This document shows positions 16,692-25,168 of a stretch of DNA of 64,000 bases, piece by piece. Position 1 is the first letter of the stretch, and the number at the start of each line of letters is the position of its first letter. The DNA is taken from contig JAFRIV010000048.1 of the NCBI GenBank assembly GCA_017432615.1, forward strand, positions 1 to 64,000. Direction: 5' to 3'. The position numbers and the translations under genes are program-made. Source of the DNA: Oscillospiraceae bacterium (GTDB taxonomy: Bacteria > Bacillota > Clostridia > Oscillospirales > Oscillospiraceae). The notes below the pieces were generated by a model. The model saw only the letters and a list, made by a program, of their open reading frames with translations, was not told where the DNA came from and did no database searches.

Positions 16692-17760
16692 TATCTACAC
16701 CTGCTTTCTCGCGTTTAAATCTCTGAAAAGCATTCAGAATCCCCTGCCAGCTGAATTCCTTTGTACCCATGATCCCCTGCCGATAAAACAGAACGATCAG
16801 CATGATGATCACAGAAAAGACAACCATCCTGAATCCGCCTCTCATAAAGGGAATATTTATATGAAGATAAGTCTGGGAGTCGTCCAGGAAACGAAGCCAC
16901 CATTCCGAACATGCAATATAGAGGAAACTGCCGATGACAGAGCCCGTAACTGAGCCGATCCCGCCAATCACAACGATCAGTAAAATTTCATAGGTCATGG
17001 CGGAAGTAAACGACTTTGCCTGTACGCTGGACTGAAACATGGCAAGCATTGCACCGCCTACTCCGGCAAAAAAAGCACTGGTCAGAAATGCCTGCATTTT
17101 AGTCTTCGCGAGATTGATTCCCATGGCTTCTGCTGCAATTTCATCCTCCCGGATCGCTTTAAAGGCCCGTCCGTAAGAGGAATTGATCAGCAGTATGATC
17201 AAAAAGATGCAGAAAGCAGAAATAACTACCGGCCATAATATGCTGTGAAAAGTCGGGAATTTTTTTAAAATATTGGAAGAGTTTGTAATTGGACCAAGCT
17301 TGTCCCACTGCACGATTGCCCGAATGATCTCTGCAAATCCGAGCGTTGCAATGGCCAGATAGTCACTTTTCAGCTTCAGGCAAGGCTTCCCGACGAGCCA
17401 GGCAAAAATAACTGCCACAAGTCCTGCTGCAAGGATGCCGACTACGACCGGCACCGTAAACTTCAGCAATCCTCCATCGAAATACTGATAGACATTTACA
17501 CGCTGTTTCATTGGTATCGTCAGGATCGCATAGGTATAGGCTCCTACCAGCATAAACCCAGCCTGGCCAAGGGAAAATAATCCAGTAAACCCGTTAAGAA
17601 GATTCATGGATACAGCAAGAAGAGAATAGATTGCCGCTTTCTGGATCACAGAGGCAAGCATGGAATAGTGCATGTTTTTATCCACATACACCAGAAATAC
17701 CGTAACAATGGCTATCAGGATCAGAGTAAGGATCCAGTCTCTTTTTTTCGTATTTCTCAT
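16684..17760 (-). CDS. livM: Branched-chain amino acid ABC transporter permease LivM
   Basis: The 358-residue membrane protein has about ten hydrophobic segments and the LivM signature GFTGLFSLGQAGFMLVGAY near residue 60, plus the EAA-like cytoplasmic loop AFKAIREDEIAAEAMGI that contacts the ATPases. It forms the membrane channel with LivH, whose gene ends 3 bases upstream. Confidence 0.95.
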   Translation of the reverse strand: MRNTKKRDWILTLILIAIVTVFLVYVDKNMHYSMLASVIQKAAIYSLLAVSMNLLNGFTGLFSLGQAGFMLVGAYTYAILTIPMKQRVNVYQYFDGGLLKFTVPVVVGILAAGLVAVIFAWLVGKPCLKLKSDYLAIATLGFAEIIRAIVQWDKLGPITNSSNILKKFPTFHSILWPVVISAFCIFLIILLINSSYGRAFKAIREDEIAAEAMGINLAKTKMQAFLTSAFFAGVGGAMLAMFQSSVQAKSFTSAMTYEILLIVVIGGIGSVTGSVIGSFLYIACSEWWLRFLDDSQTYLHINIPFMRGGFRMVVFSVIIMLIVLFYRQGIMGTKEFSWQGILNAFQRFKREKAGVDNG

Positions 17761-17763
17761 CTG

Positions 17764-18651
17764 TTACACCTTCTCATTGTCCTTCTCGCCAAACATGCCA
17801 TTCGGTTTGAACAGCAGAACCACAATCAGCAATACAAAAGTAAAAGCATTGCTGAAAATAGCAATGGAGTCATTGGATTTTATAAATGATTCGCAGATGC
17901 CGATCAGATAAGCCCCCAGGACAGCACCGGGAATTGAACCGATACCGCCGAACACTGCCGCAACGAAGGCTTTCAGACCGGGCATTGCACCGATCAACGG
18001 GCTTACCTGCCCATAATTTGTAAAATAGAGGATCGAACCGACTCCTGCCAGGAAAGATCCGATCACGAAAGTATAACTGATGACATCGTTAACGCGGATC
18101 CCCATCAGCCTGGCTGTATCAAAATCTTTTGAAACCGCCCTCATGGCCATGCCGGTTTTAGTCCTGCTGATAAACGATACCAGTGCAACCACAAGAAAGA
18201 TCGTTAATACAGGGGTAATAACGGTAATCGTCTTGATGGTCATCTGCCCGACCGTAAACGTTTTTTTCAGGAACGGAATGACCGGATACGCTTTGGCAAG
18301 GCCACCGGTTATATAGGTGGCAAGGTTTTCCAGCAAGTAACTTACACCGATAGCCGATATCATGACCGACATACGCGGGGCACTCCGGAGAGGCTTATAG
18401 GCAACTCTTTCTATCGTAGTACCCAGCAATACTGTAAGGATCAGTACAATAGGGATGGCAACCACCGGGCTCATTGATGCACTCAGATAAACCATAAAAA
18501 AACCAGCCATCATAAAAATGTCACCATGTGCAAAATTGATCAGGCGCAAAATGCCATATACCATTGTGTAGCCGATCGCAATAAGCGCATAAAGGCTGCC
18601 TACTGTAATGCCTGACAGAAGCAATTCAAGATAGTAACTGGCGCTGTGCAT
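17764..18651 (-). CDS. livH: Branched-chain amino acid ABC transporter permease LivH
   Basis: The 295-residue permease opens with LLSGITVGSLYALIAIGYTM, typical of LivH, followed by YGILRLINFAHGD and the coupling loop MAMRAVSKDFDTARLMGI. It pairs with LivM. AGGAGGCTG-type spacing upstream gives a normal start. A 113-base gap with a stable hairpin separates it from livK. Confidence 0.95.
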   Translation of the reverse strand: MHSASYYLELLLSGITVGSLYALIAIGYTMVYGILRLINFAHGDIFMMAGFFMVYLSASMSPVVAIPIVLILTVLLGTTIERVAYKPLRSAPRMSVMISAIGVSYLLENLATYITGGLAKAYPVIPFLKKTFTVGQMTIKTITVITPVLTIFLVVALVSFISRTKTGMAMRAVSKDFDTARLMGIRVNDVISYTFVIGSFLAGVGSILYFTNYGQVSPLIGAMPGLKAFVAAVFGGIGSIPGAVLGAYLIGICESFIKSNDSIAIFSNAFTFVLLIVVLLFKPNGMFGEKDNEKV

Positions 18652-18694
18652 AAACAGCCTCCTGTAAACAGTTATTCAAAAAAGAAACGGATAC

Positions 18695-18728
18695 GCAATT
18701 TCCCCAGCAATCCTGCCGGGGAAATTGC
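18695..18728 (-). terminator. Intra-operon hairpin between livK and livH
   Basis: GCAATTTCCCC (18695-18705) pairs with GGGGAAATTGC (18718-18728). No T-run follows on the minus strand, so it probably acts as a partial terminator or 3' mRNA stabiliser. That would let the binding protein be made in excess over the membrane genes, a known arrangement in binding-protein operons. Confidence 0.65.
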
Positions 18729-18764
18729 ATAATTCCAGATATTAAGAAAGATCTGATGTGCCAA

Positions 18765-19952
18765 TCAGCCGGTATATGCGTCAGAAAATACGATCTCTCC
18801 GTCCTGGAAAGTCTTGATCGCTACATAGCTCTTAACCGCATCCCCGTTTTCATCAAACTTCAGGTCGCCTGTAACAAGGCCGGTAGCCTCCAGCGATGCA
18901 AGCGCATCCCGAATGTCGGCACCCTTGGTGCTCTGAGCAGCCTCGATGGCATAGTATGCTGCCATATATGCATCGTAACCGCAGGGCGTGACGGAAGAAA
19001 TAGCCGTTTCACCCTGATTGTCTTTGCCGCCATTGTTATCGATCCTTGTAGAGTCCTCGCAGACCCACTTGAGGAAACCGTCAGCAAAAACAGCACCGGC
19101 TTCGTTACTTTCATCTGTCTGGTCAAAGAAGCAGGAGAAGAAAACGCCATTTGCATTTGCTCCGGCACGCTGACCGATGGATGCATCATCCCACGTATCA
19201 CCAGCCATAATCTGGCAGGCAACACCGGACTCACGAGCCTGGTTGATGATCAGAGGAGCCGTCTCAATAGAAACAGGAGCAAAGATGCCGTCATATCCGG
19301 CAGACTTTACATTAGCCATAATGGTGGAGAACTCTGTTTCACCGGTCTGGAATGTGATAGTGGTGCATTCTGCACCGGCATCCTTCATTGCATTGGAGAA
19401 GTACGTACCGAATCCGGCAGAGTAGTCATCACCGGCTTCAACAATCACTGCACAGTTCTTGCAGCCCTGTTTGAGAGCATAGCTTGCCATTACTGCACCC
19501 TGGAAAGGATCGATGTAGCAGATACGGAAGTAATAGTCATTCCCGAGCGTGACCTGCGGATTTGTACAAGAAGTACCGATTGCAGGAATCTCTGCCTCAG
19601 CAAACAAATCTCCGGCGGCGATAGCACATCCGGAACCGTAGGTGCCTACAACAGCAGAAACGCCCTTACTGATCAGCAACTGTGCGGCAGAAGGAGCCTT
19701 TGCAGCATCAGAACCGTTGTCTGCATACACGAGCTCAATGTTATACTCTTTTCCGTCAATTGTAACTGTCGGATAAAGAGAATGGGCATATTCAATCCCC
19801 AGGATCTCTTTCTTGCCGCCTGCGGCATTCTGACCGCTGGTTGGCTCAAAGACGCCGATTTTAATGGTATCATCTGCAGCATAGCTCACCGCGCTAAATG
19901 CCAGAGCAAACACCATGCTTAATGCAAGGATCATCGCCAGGATCTTTTTCAT
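18765..19952 (-). CDS. livK: Branched-chain amino acid ABC transporter substrate-binding protein
   Basis: The 395-residue protein has a signal peptide (MKKILAMILALSMVFALAFS, cleavage expected after SYA) followed by a type I periplasmic-binding fold: IKIGVFEPTSGQNAAGG and VVGTYGSGCAIAAGDLF are the usual ligand-binding start. The open frame reaches 20060, but GGAGGA lies before the ATG at 19952 and the signal peptide starts there. The leader has no Cys near the cleavage site, so it is not an obvious lipoprotein, which is odd for a monoderm Gram-positive binding protein. It is the first gene of the liv operon. Confidence 0.93.
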   Translation of the reverse strand: MKKILAMILALSMVFALAFSAVSYAADDTIKIGVFEPTSGQNAAGGKKEILGIEYAHSLYPTVTIDGKEYNIELVYADNGSDAAKAPSAAQLLISKGVSAVVGTYGSGCAIAAGDLFAEAEIPAIGTSCTNPQVTLGNDYYFRICYIDPFQGAVMASYALKQGCKNCAVIVEAGDDYSAGFGTYFSNAMKDAGAECTTITFQTGETEFSTIMANVKSAGYDGIFAPVSIETAPLIINQARESGVACQIMAGDTWDDASIGQRAGANANGVFFSCFFDQTDESNEAGAVFADGFLKWVCEDSTRIDNNGGKDNQGETAISSVTPCGYDAYMAAYYAIEAAQSTKGADIRDALASLEATGLVTGDLKFDENGDAVKSYVAIKTFQDGEIVFSDAYTG

Positions 19953-20031
19953 GTTCCTATCCTCCGTAATTATGAATAATAAGTTTTTGTCCGCCGCACA
20001 AATACATTTGTATTTGAATGGCGATATTTGC

Positions 20032-20060
20032 ATTATATCGCAAAGATTCTTTTCCCGCAA
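20032..20060 (-). promoter_or_regulatory. liv operon promoter
   Basis: On the minus strand, TTGCGG (20055-20060) and TATAAT (20032-20037) are spaced by 17 bases, 80 bases upstream of livK. The leader between promoter and livK is AT-rich and holds no recognisable riboswitch. Confidence 0.65.
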
Positions 20061-20111
20061 TAGATAGGAATGTCAAAAAACGGAAATGAATCCGAAAAGA
20101 TTTTGTGCAAA

Positions 20112-21233
20112 TTATATAATCGTCGGTCCGATACGGTAATCTTCTCCGCATTTGCGACCAGATGCATCGGGATATCCGAGCAAATAAAAATCATGGGCGG
20201 ATGCGCCAAGGGCGAACACATGCTGCGCTCTGTCCTGCAGACGGAACACTTCCTTCGGCTGCGTAATGACCGGGATCTGCAGCATTTTCTTTCTTTCTGC
20301 CAGGAAGGACAACCCTTTCTGATCAGCTGCCAGAAGCCTTGCATAGGGCGGTGTGCCCGCATTTTCTCCCTCCCGGATGCCGAGAACCGCACACAGGACG
20401 CTCCGTCTGACACGGGAGTGGGTATAACGCCTGGTCTTCGCCCTGTCAAACAGTTCCGGCAGGGTCTCACTGTCGCGTACTGCCTGCCAGATCCTGCTGC
20501 CAAGCCCGTCTTTCCCGTCCGGCAGCATCAAAAAGGCTTCCTTTTGCAGCATGCGAAGACGGGAGAGCGCCGCCAGAGAAAGCGCTTCCTCCCGGACATG
20601 CGCCTCCTCCACTTCTCCGCTGCGGATCCTTCGCCGAATCTCGGATGCGGATGGAAATACCCCGTCTTCCGCACTGTCATGACCGCAGCCCAATCGCTTT
20701 ACCGCAAGAGGATCGATCGTGCTGCCGCGCAGGCACTTTAAATATTCCATTGCGAGAAGATCATTGGCACCGGAAGGAAATCCTTCTCCCGCTGCGGCAC
20801 TCCGCGCAGCCGGGTAACTCAGTTCCGGTTTTTCCCGGAGAAGGCATCTCACCTTTTCTTCAAACCCGGGCGCAGAGAGGATCGATTCCGCCTGCTTCAG
20901 CCGGTCCAGATCCCCCGTCTCGCTGCCGAAGCAGAGATGCGTGATACCGAGGCCCGCCAACAGGCCGATCGCTCCCCGGGCAAAATGATTTGCCGAAGAA
21001 AGGCACCAGGGCAGCGGAAGCTCAAAAACAAGGTCCACACCGCCCCGACAGGCTTCTTCCGCACGGATCCCTTTCGGCCGGATCGCCCACTCCCCTCGCT
21101 GTACGAAATCACCGGACATGCAGGCGATCACAATGCAGTCCTGCCCGAGGATCCTCCTGCACTCCTGAATAAGATAGCTGTGCCCGGCGTGAAAAGGATT
21201 ATATTCTGCAACAATTCCAATAATTTTTTCCAT
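20112..21233 (-). CDS. tmcAL: tRNA(Met) cytidine acetate ligase TmcAL
   Basis: The 373-residue protein matches the TmcAL (YlbM) family, which uses ATP and acetate to make N4-acetylcytidine at the wobble base of elongator tRNA-Met. The nucleotidyltransferase motif [13 protein letters not shown] is at the N-terminus, followed by [14 protein letters not shown]. It is divergent from ackA, a neighbour pairing common in Clostridia. The ackA -35 box overlaps its start codon. Confidence 0.92.
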   Translation of the reverse strand: MEKIIGIVAEYNPFHAGHSYLIQECRRILGQDCIVIACMSGDFVQRGEWAIRPKGIRAEEACRGGVDLVFELPLPWCLSSANHFARGAIGLLAGLGITHLCFGSETGDLDRLKQAESILSAPGFEEKVRCLLREKPELSYPAARSAAAGEGFPSGANDLLAMEYLKCLRGSTIDPLAVKRLGCGHDSAEDGVFPSASEIRRRIRSGEVEEAHVREEALSLAALSRLRMLQKEAFLMLPDGKDGLGSRIWQAVRDSETLPELFDRAKTRRYTHSRVRRSVLCAVLGIREGENAGTPPYARLLAADQKGLSFLAERKKMLQIPVITQPKEVFRLQDRAQHVFALGASAHDFYLLGYPDASGRKCGEDYRIGPTII

Positions 21234-21261
21234 TGCACTCTGCCCTCAAATGGTTTACAAT
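21233..21261 (+). promoter_or_regulatory. ackA promoter
   Basis: TTGCAC (21233-21238) and TACAAT (21256-21261) are spaced by 17 bases, about 50 bases upstream of the ackA start. The -35 box overlaps the first base of the divergent tmcAL gene. Confidence 0.7.
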
Positions 21262-21312
21262 AGCAGTGTACCGCAAAAAACTATTTTACACAAGTTGAAA
21301 GGAATCAATCGA

Positions 21313-22518
21313 ATGAAAATTCTTGTGATCAATGCAGGCAGCTCCTCTCTCAAATACCAGCTGATCGACATGGAGACGGAAACCGTCATGGCGAAAGGCC
21401 TTTGTGAAAGAATCGGGATCGGCGGTCATCTGAAACACACGCCGCTCGTTGGAAACAAACCGGTTTATAACGAAGACATCGATCTTCCCACCCATGCGGA
21501 AGCCATTGCCGCCGTTATCGATAAACTCACCAGCGCAGAATACGGCGTTGTCTCCTCCATGAAGGAAATCGACGCAGTCGGCCATCGTGTGGTCCACGGC
21601 GGTGAAAAGTTTGCCTCTTCCGTTCTCATCGACAATGCCGTTATGGAAGCCATTCAGCAGTGCACCCCGTTTGCTCCGCTGCATAACCCAGCCAACATCA
21701 CCGGCATTCTGGCATGCAAAGCAGTTATGGGCGAAGATGTCCCGATGGTGGCTGTATTCGATACCGCTTTCCATCAGACGATGCCGAAAAAGGCTTACAT
21801 GTATGCACTCCCCTACGGGTATTATCAGCAGGACGGCATCCGTCGCTACGGCTTCCACGGCACAAGCCATCGCTATGTCTCCTCCCGCTGCGCCGAGCTG
21901 ATGGGCAAACCGATCGAAGAGCTCAAGCTTGTCTCCTGCCACCTCGGCAACGGATCCTCCATCTGCGCGGTGGACGGTGGAAAATCCGTAGATACCTCCA
22001 TGGGCTTTACACCGCTGGTCGGCCTGCCGATGGGCACACGCTGCGGTGATCTCGATCCAGGTGCCATGCAGTTTATTATGAACAAACATCATCTGGGTAT
22101 CGACGAGATGCTCAACGTGCTCAATAAAAAGTCCGGTGTAGACGGCGTCTCCGGGGTTTCTTCGGACTTCCGTGATCTCGACAATGCCGCTGCAGAGGGC
22201 AATGACCGTGCCCGCCTTGCGCTGGATATGTTTGCCTACTGGGTAGCAAAGGTTGCCGGTTCCTACGTGACGGCCATGAACGGTGCCGATGCGATCATCT
22301 TTACTGCCGGTGTCGGCGAGAACAGCGCAGATACCCGTAAAGCGATCTGTGAATACTTCGGTTATCTCGGCGTCAAAGTGGATGAAGAGGCCAACAAAAA
22401 ACGCGGTGAGGACATCATGATCTCCACTCCCGATTCCAAAGTAAAGGTTTTCGTTATCCCCACCAACGAGGAACTGGTGATTGCCCGCGACACGCGTGAC
22501 ATCGCTTCTGCGAAATAA
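21313..22518 (+). CDS. ackA: Acetate kinase
   Basis: The 401-residue protein interconverts acetyl phosphate + ADP and acetate + ATP, the energy-yielding step of fermentative acetate production. Family motifs are [13 protein letters not shown] (N-terminus), [33 protein letters not shown] and FTAGVGENS. The frame opens at 21250, but [12 protein letters not shown] with AAAGGAA upstream fixes the start at 21313. The partner phosphotransacetylase is not in the window. Confidence 0.97.
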   Translation: MKILVINAGSSSLKYQLIDMETETVMAKGLCERIGIGGHLKHTPLVGNKPVYNEDIDLPTHAEAIAAVIDKLTSAEYGVVSSMKEIDAVGHRVVHGGEKFASSVLIDNAVMEAIQQCTPFAPLHNPANITGILACKAVMGEDVPMVAVFDTAFHQTMPKKAYMYALPYGYYQQDGIRRYGFHGTSHRYVSSRCAELMGKPIEELKLVSCHLGNGSSICAVDGGKSVDTSMGFTPLVGLPMGTRCGDLDPGAMQFIMNKHHLGIDEMLNVLNKKSGVDGVSGVSSDFRDLDNAAAEGNDRARLALDMFAYWVAKVAGSYVTAMNGADAIIFTAGVGENSADTRKAICEYFGYLGVKVDEEANKKRGEDIMISTPDSKVKVFVIPTNEELVIARDTRDIASAK

Positions 22519-22991
22519 TGGAAGTCAAGATCCTCCTCTCCGGCGTTATGATCGCTGCCGGCTGGCTGTCCTACTATCTGTTCGGACGGCAGCTTCTGTT
22601 CAACTTTCAGACCGCCTATCCCCTGATCCGTCAGATGAATGAAACACAGGAAGGCCTCATCGCCCCCGGTGCAAAGAACTATACCACTGTGTCTGTAGCT
22701 GCCATGGGACTGATGAGCGCAATCGTCTGTTTTCTGGTGCTTCGCTTCTGCCCGCTTTATCTGAAGATCTGCTTTGCCGCAGGAGCCGTGGTCTGTGCCG
22801 TCATGCTTTGGAACAAGATCACGCCGGACAACCGGAACATGTTTGATTCCTTTTGCTCCGCTTACTGCAAGTTTGTGCCGGACGACGAACTGCGCCTGGC
22901 TATGTATAACCGGAAGCCGAGCCAGATGAAGCTCCGTCTTCACGACATGGGGCTGAGCACGGCGTTTATTCCCGAATTCAAAAAAGAGTGA
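22518..22991 (+). CDS. Membrane protein of unknown function
   Basis: This 157-residue protein is not recognised. It has an N-terminal hydrophobic stretch (about 4-22) and two more (about 58-78 and 82-100), then a soluble tail. Its ATG overlaps the last base of the ackA stop codon (TAATG), so it is translationally coupled to ackA, and a terminator follows its stop. A role linked to acetate metabolism is possible, but the sequence gives no proof. Confidence 0.75.
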   Translation: MEVKILLSGVMIAAGWLSYYLFGRQLLFNFQTAYPLIRQMNETQEGLIAPGAKNYTTVSVAAMGLMSAIVCFLVLRFCPLYLKICFAAGAVVCAVMLWNKITPDNRNMFDSFCSAYCKFVPDDELRLAMYNRKPSQMKLRLHDMGLSTAFIPEFKKE

Positions 22992-22999
22992 CTTCCCTC

Positions 23000-23034
23000 G
23001 GGAGACAGACAGGCAACTGTCCGTCTCCCTTTTT
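23000..23034 (+). terminator. ackA operon terminator
   Basis: GGGAGAC and GACAG pair with CTGTC and GTCTCCC around a GCAA loop, followed by T5. It lies 9 bases past the stop of the membrane protein gene. Confidence 0.9.
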
Positions 23035-23073
23035 CCCGCACTTCGGCGATTCAGAATTCCGGGAAAAAAAAGA

Positions 23074-23102
23074 TTGACATTTCTCTTAATCTTTGCTATT
23101 AT
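23074..23102 (+). promoter_or_regulatory. tRNA-Ala promoter
   Basis: TTGACA (23074-23079) and TATTAT (23097-23102) are spaced by exactly 17 bases, 12 bases before the tRNA 5' end. Confidence 0.85.
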
Positions 23103-23113
23103 ATCCGTGCTTC

Positions 23114-23189
<76 letters not shown>

Positions 23190-23236
23190 AAGGGAAAGAC
23201 CTGTTTTCTTACGAAAACAGGTCTTTCCCTTTGCTT
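23190..23236 (+). terminator. tRNA-Ala terminator
   Basis: A 19-base-pair perfect hairpin (AAGGGAAAGACC... with loop TTAC) starts directly after CCA and ends in a T-rich tail. It is symmetric enough to work from either side. Confidence 0.85.
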
Positions 23237-23345
23237 TGGGCCATATTATCTGCTCCGGCAATTTCAAAGGTAAGCGTCAAACTATGACGCGTTACTGGTA
23301 CGCTCCAGCCATGTACGAATGTCCTATCCTGCATCCAGTAATGCC

Positions 23346-24795
23346 TTACATTGCTCCTCTCCGGCTCAGCAGGACACCGATCGTTTTGAGCAGAATCTTC
23401 AAATCCAAGCCGGGAGTCCAGTTTGTGATGTACTCTGTATCGAGCCTTACCACTTCTTCAAAATCCGTAATTTTGCTTCGTCCGCTTACCTGCCACATAC
23501 CGGTAATACCTGGTTTGGTTGCGAGCCTTTCCCAATGGAGATATTCATACTTTTCCCATTCATCTATCGTAGGTGGCTGTGTTCCAACACAACTCATGGT
23601 GCCTTCGAGGACGTTGAAGAATTGCGGTCATTCATCCCAAGCTATAGCGGCGAATCAAGTCCCCGTTCCCGGTTTTCTTTGTACCATCCGGCAGAATCTT
23701 ATTGCCAATGATCCTCGGATCAAAATCAAATTTGAACATCATGCCATCCTTCACTCGATTCTGTTCCATCAATTCCTTTTTCCGCTCCTCAGCATCCATA
23801 TACATGGAACGGATCTTATACATTTTGAATCGTTTGCCATTTTGCCCTCTTCTCTCCTGCTTAAAGAGAACAGGCCCGGGGGATTCTCTTTTTATAATCG
23901 GCCCAACAAAAGCTATAACAATCAGGGCAATCAGGCTGCCAACGATGTCCGCCACAATATCAAAACCACGCTTCATCATTTCCTGCAAAGGCGTTGCGTA
24001 GTTAATGGACGTTGTAAGGACGGTAGTTCCACCTATTTCTTCTAAGAACCGTTTCACTCCATTCCGGCTCACATTCGGAATATGATAATGCGTCGGAACA
24101 GCCATTTGCGTACAAATATCCATAAGCTTTATAATATTCTCATCGGTAATGGGAGCATCAATATAAACCGAATCGATCCATTCTCTGACGATATAATCTG
24201 CTGCATCTTCAATCTCAGCAACAACAGGATAGCTTCCAACGGATTTTCTCCCTTATTATCGGTTAAAACAACCTCTGTAATTCTATATCCTGTCAACCTT
24301 TCATCGCTTAAACGATCCAGAATTTGTTCCGCTGTGGCTGATGTAGTAACAACAAGCATGCTTTTCTTGTTTTCTTCACCTATTCCATACCTTCTGATCA
24401 GTTTTTTCCAGGAAAGCCTTGAAACATATCCAAAAACAATATGCAAAAGGAAAGTCAGAAAAAGTATGATACGGAAAAAGCGTCACCGGATTGGGTTGCA
24501 AACACAAAAATGATCGAAATAGCAAACACATAAAAGGAATGCTTTATTGTTTCTATTGCTTCCAGGTAATAACCGCGAACAACAACATCATGAAGAGAGT
24601 TATGGAGAACCAGCACTACCGCGTCTATGAGAATAAGGACAAAACTCATATTACGATAAGATAAGGAGAAGGAGAATACGTCCAGGTATGATGCCAAATA
24701 AAAATAGCAAGGAAAAATGCCAGTTGAAGACTAATCTCATCAACGATCATAAAATCAAAATGTTTCGACCAGCCCTGAGCATTTATCTTATACAC
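23346..24795 (-). pseudogene. Broken polyprenyl-phosphate sugar phosphotransferase (WbaP/CpsE type)
   Basis: Read leftward, five overlapping frames together rebuild one exopolysaccharide glycosylphosphotransferase: an N-terminal multi-membrane part (WSKHFDFMIVDEISLQLAF), a CoA-binding-like middle domain, and a C-terminal bacterial sugar transferase domain with KRGFDIVADIVGSLIAL, GPVLFKQERRGQNGKRFKMYK and KPGITGMWQVSGRS. At least four frameshifts and one in-frame stop (DE*PQFFNV) separate the pieces, so it cannot make a full protein. The intact enzyme would load the first sugar onto undecaprenyl phosphate. GAGGGGAG precedes a GTG at 24795. No other polysaccharide genes are nearby. Confidence 0.92.
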
Positions 24796-25168
24796 TGAAT
24801 CATCTCCCCTCTTAAAACATAAAAAACAGTACCGTAAGGTTGTTAAGCTGTGTGGAAACAGTGCACTTGCCATTTCAGGCAACGAAGCAAGTTTTAAGGA
24901 ATAAAGTATTTTATCATTAACTGCTATTGCAGGCAAGGAAAATTAAATGTATCCGTCATTGTACTAAAAATTATTCCATCCACTTCAAGAGTGAAGTATG
25001 GAAAGTTTACCTTTCCAACTTTCCCTACTATCCCAGGTTTCCCACCTATCCCTCGGTTTTTAAGATTTCGGTTTCAAAATAGTTACGAAGTCAAATTTTG
25101 ATAATAGCATTCTTCGGATAAAAAAAGAGGACCGCTGCAGTCCTCTTTTGTTGATCATAATTATTCTA
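24796..25168. other. Intergenic stretch without a gene
   Basis: This 373-base AT-rich stretch lies between the sugar transferase pseudogene and the P-type ATPase gene. Apart from the ATPase terminator at 25122-25151, I see no convincing open frame, RNA or repeat in it. Confidence 0.6.
25122..25151 (-). terminator. Terminator of the P-type ATPase operon
   Basis: AAAAGAGGAC pairs with GTCCTCTTTT (25125-25151), followed on the minus strand by a run of seven T. It lies 18 bases past the ATPase stop. Confidence 0.9.

Noticed and set aside
18756..19922. Plus-strand open frame (388 codons) over livK
   Set aside because: It is antisense to a binding protein with a signal peptide and operon context; no ribosome site.
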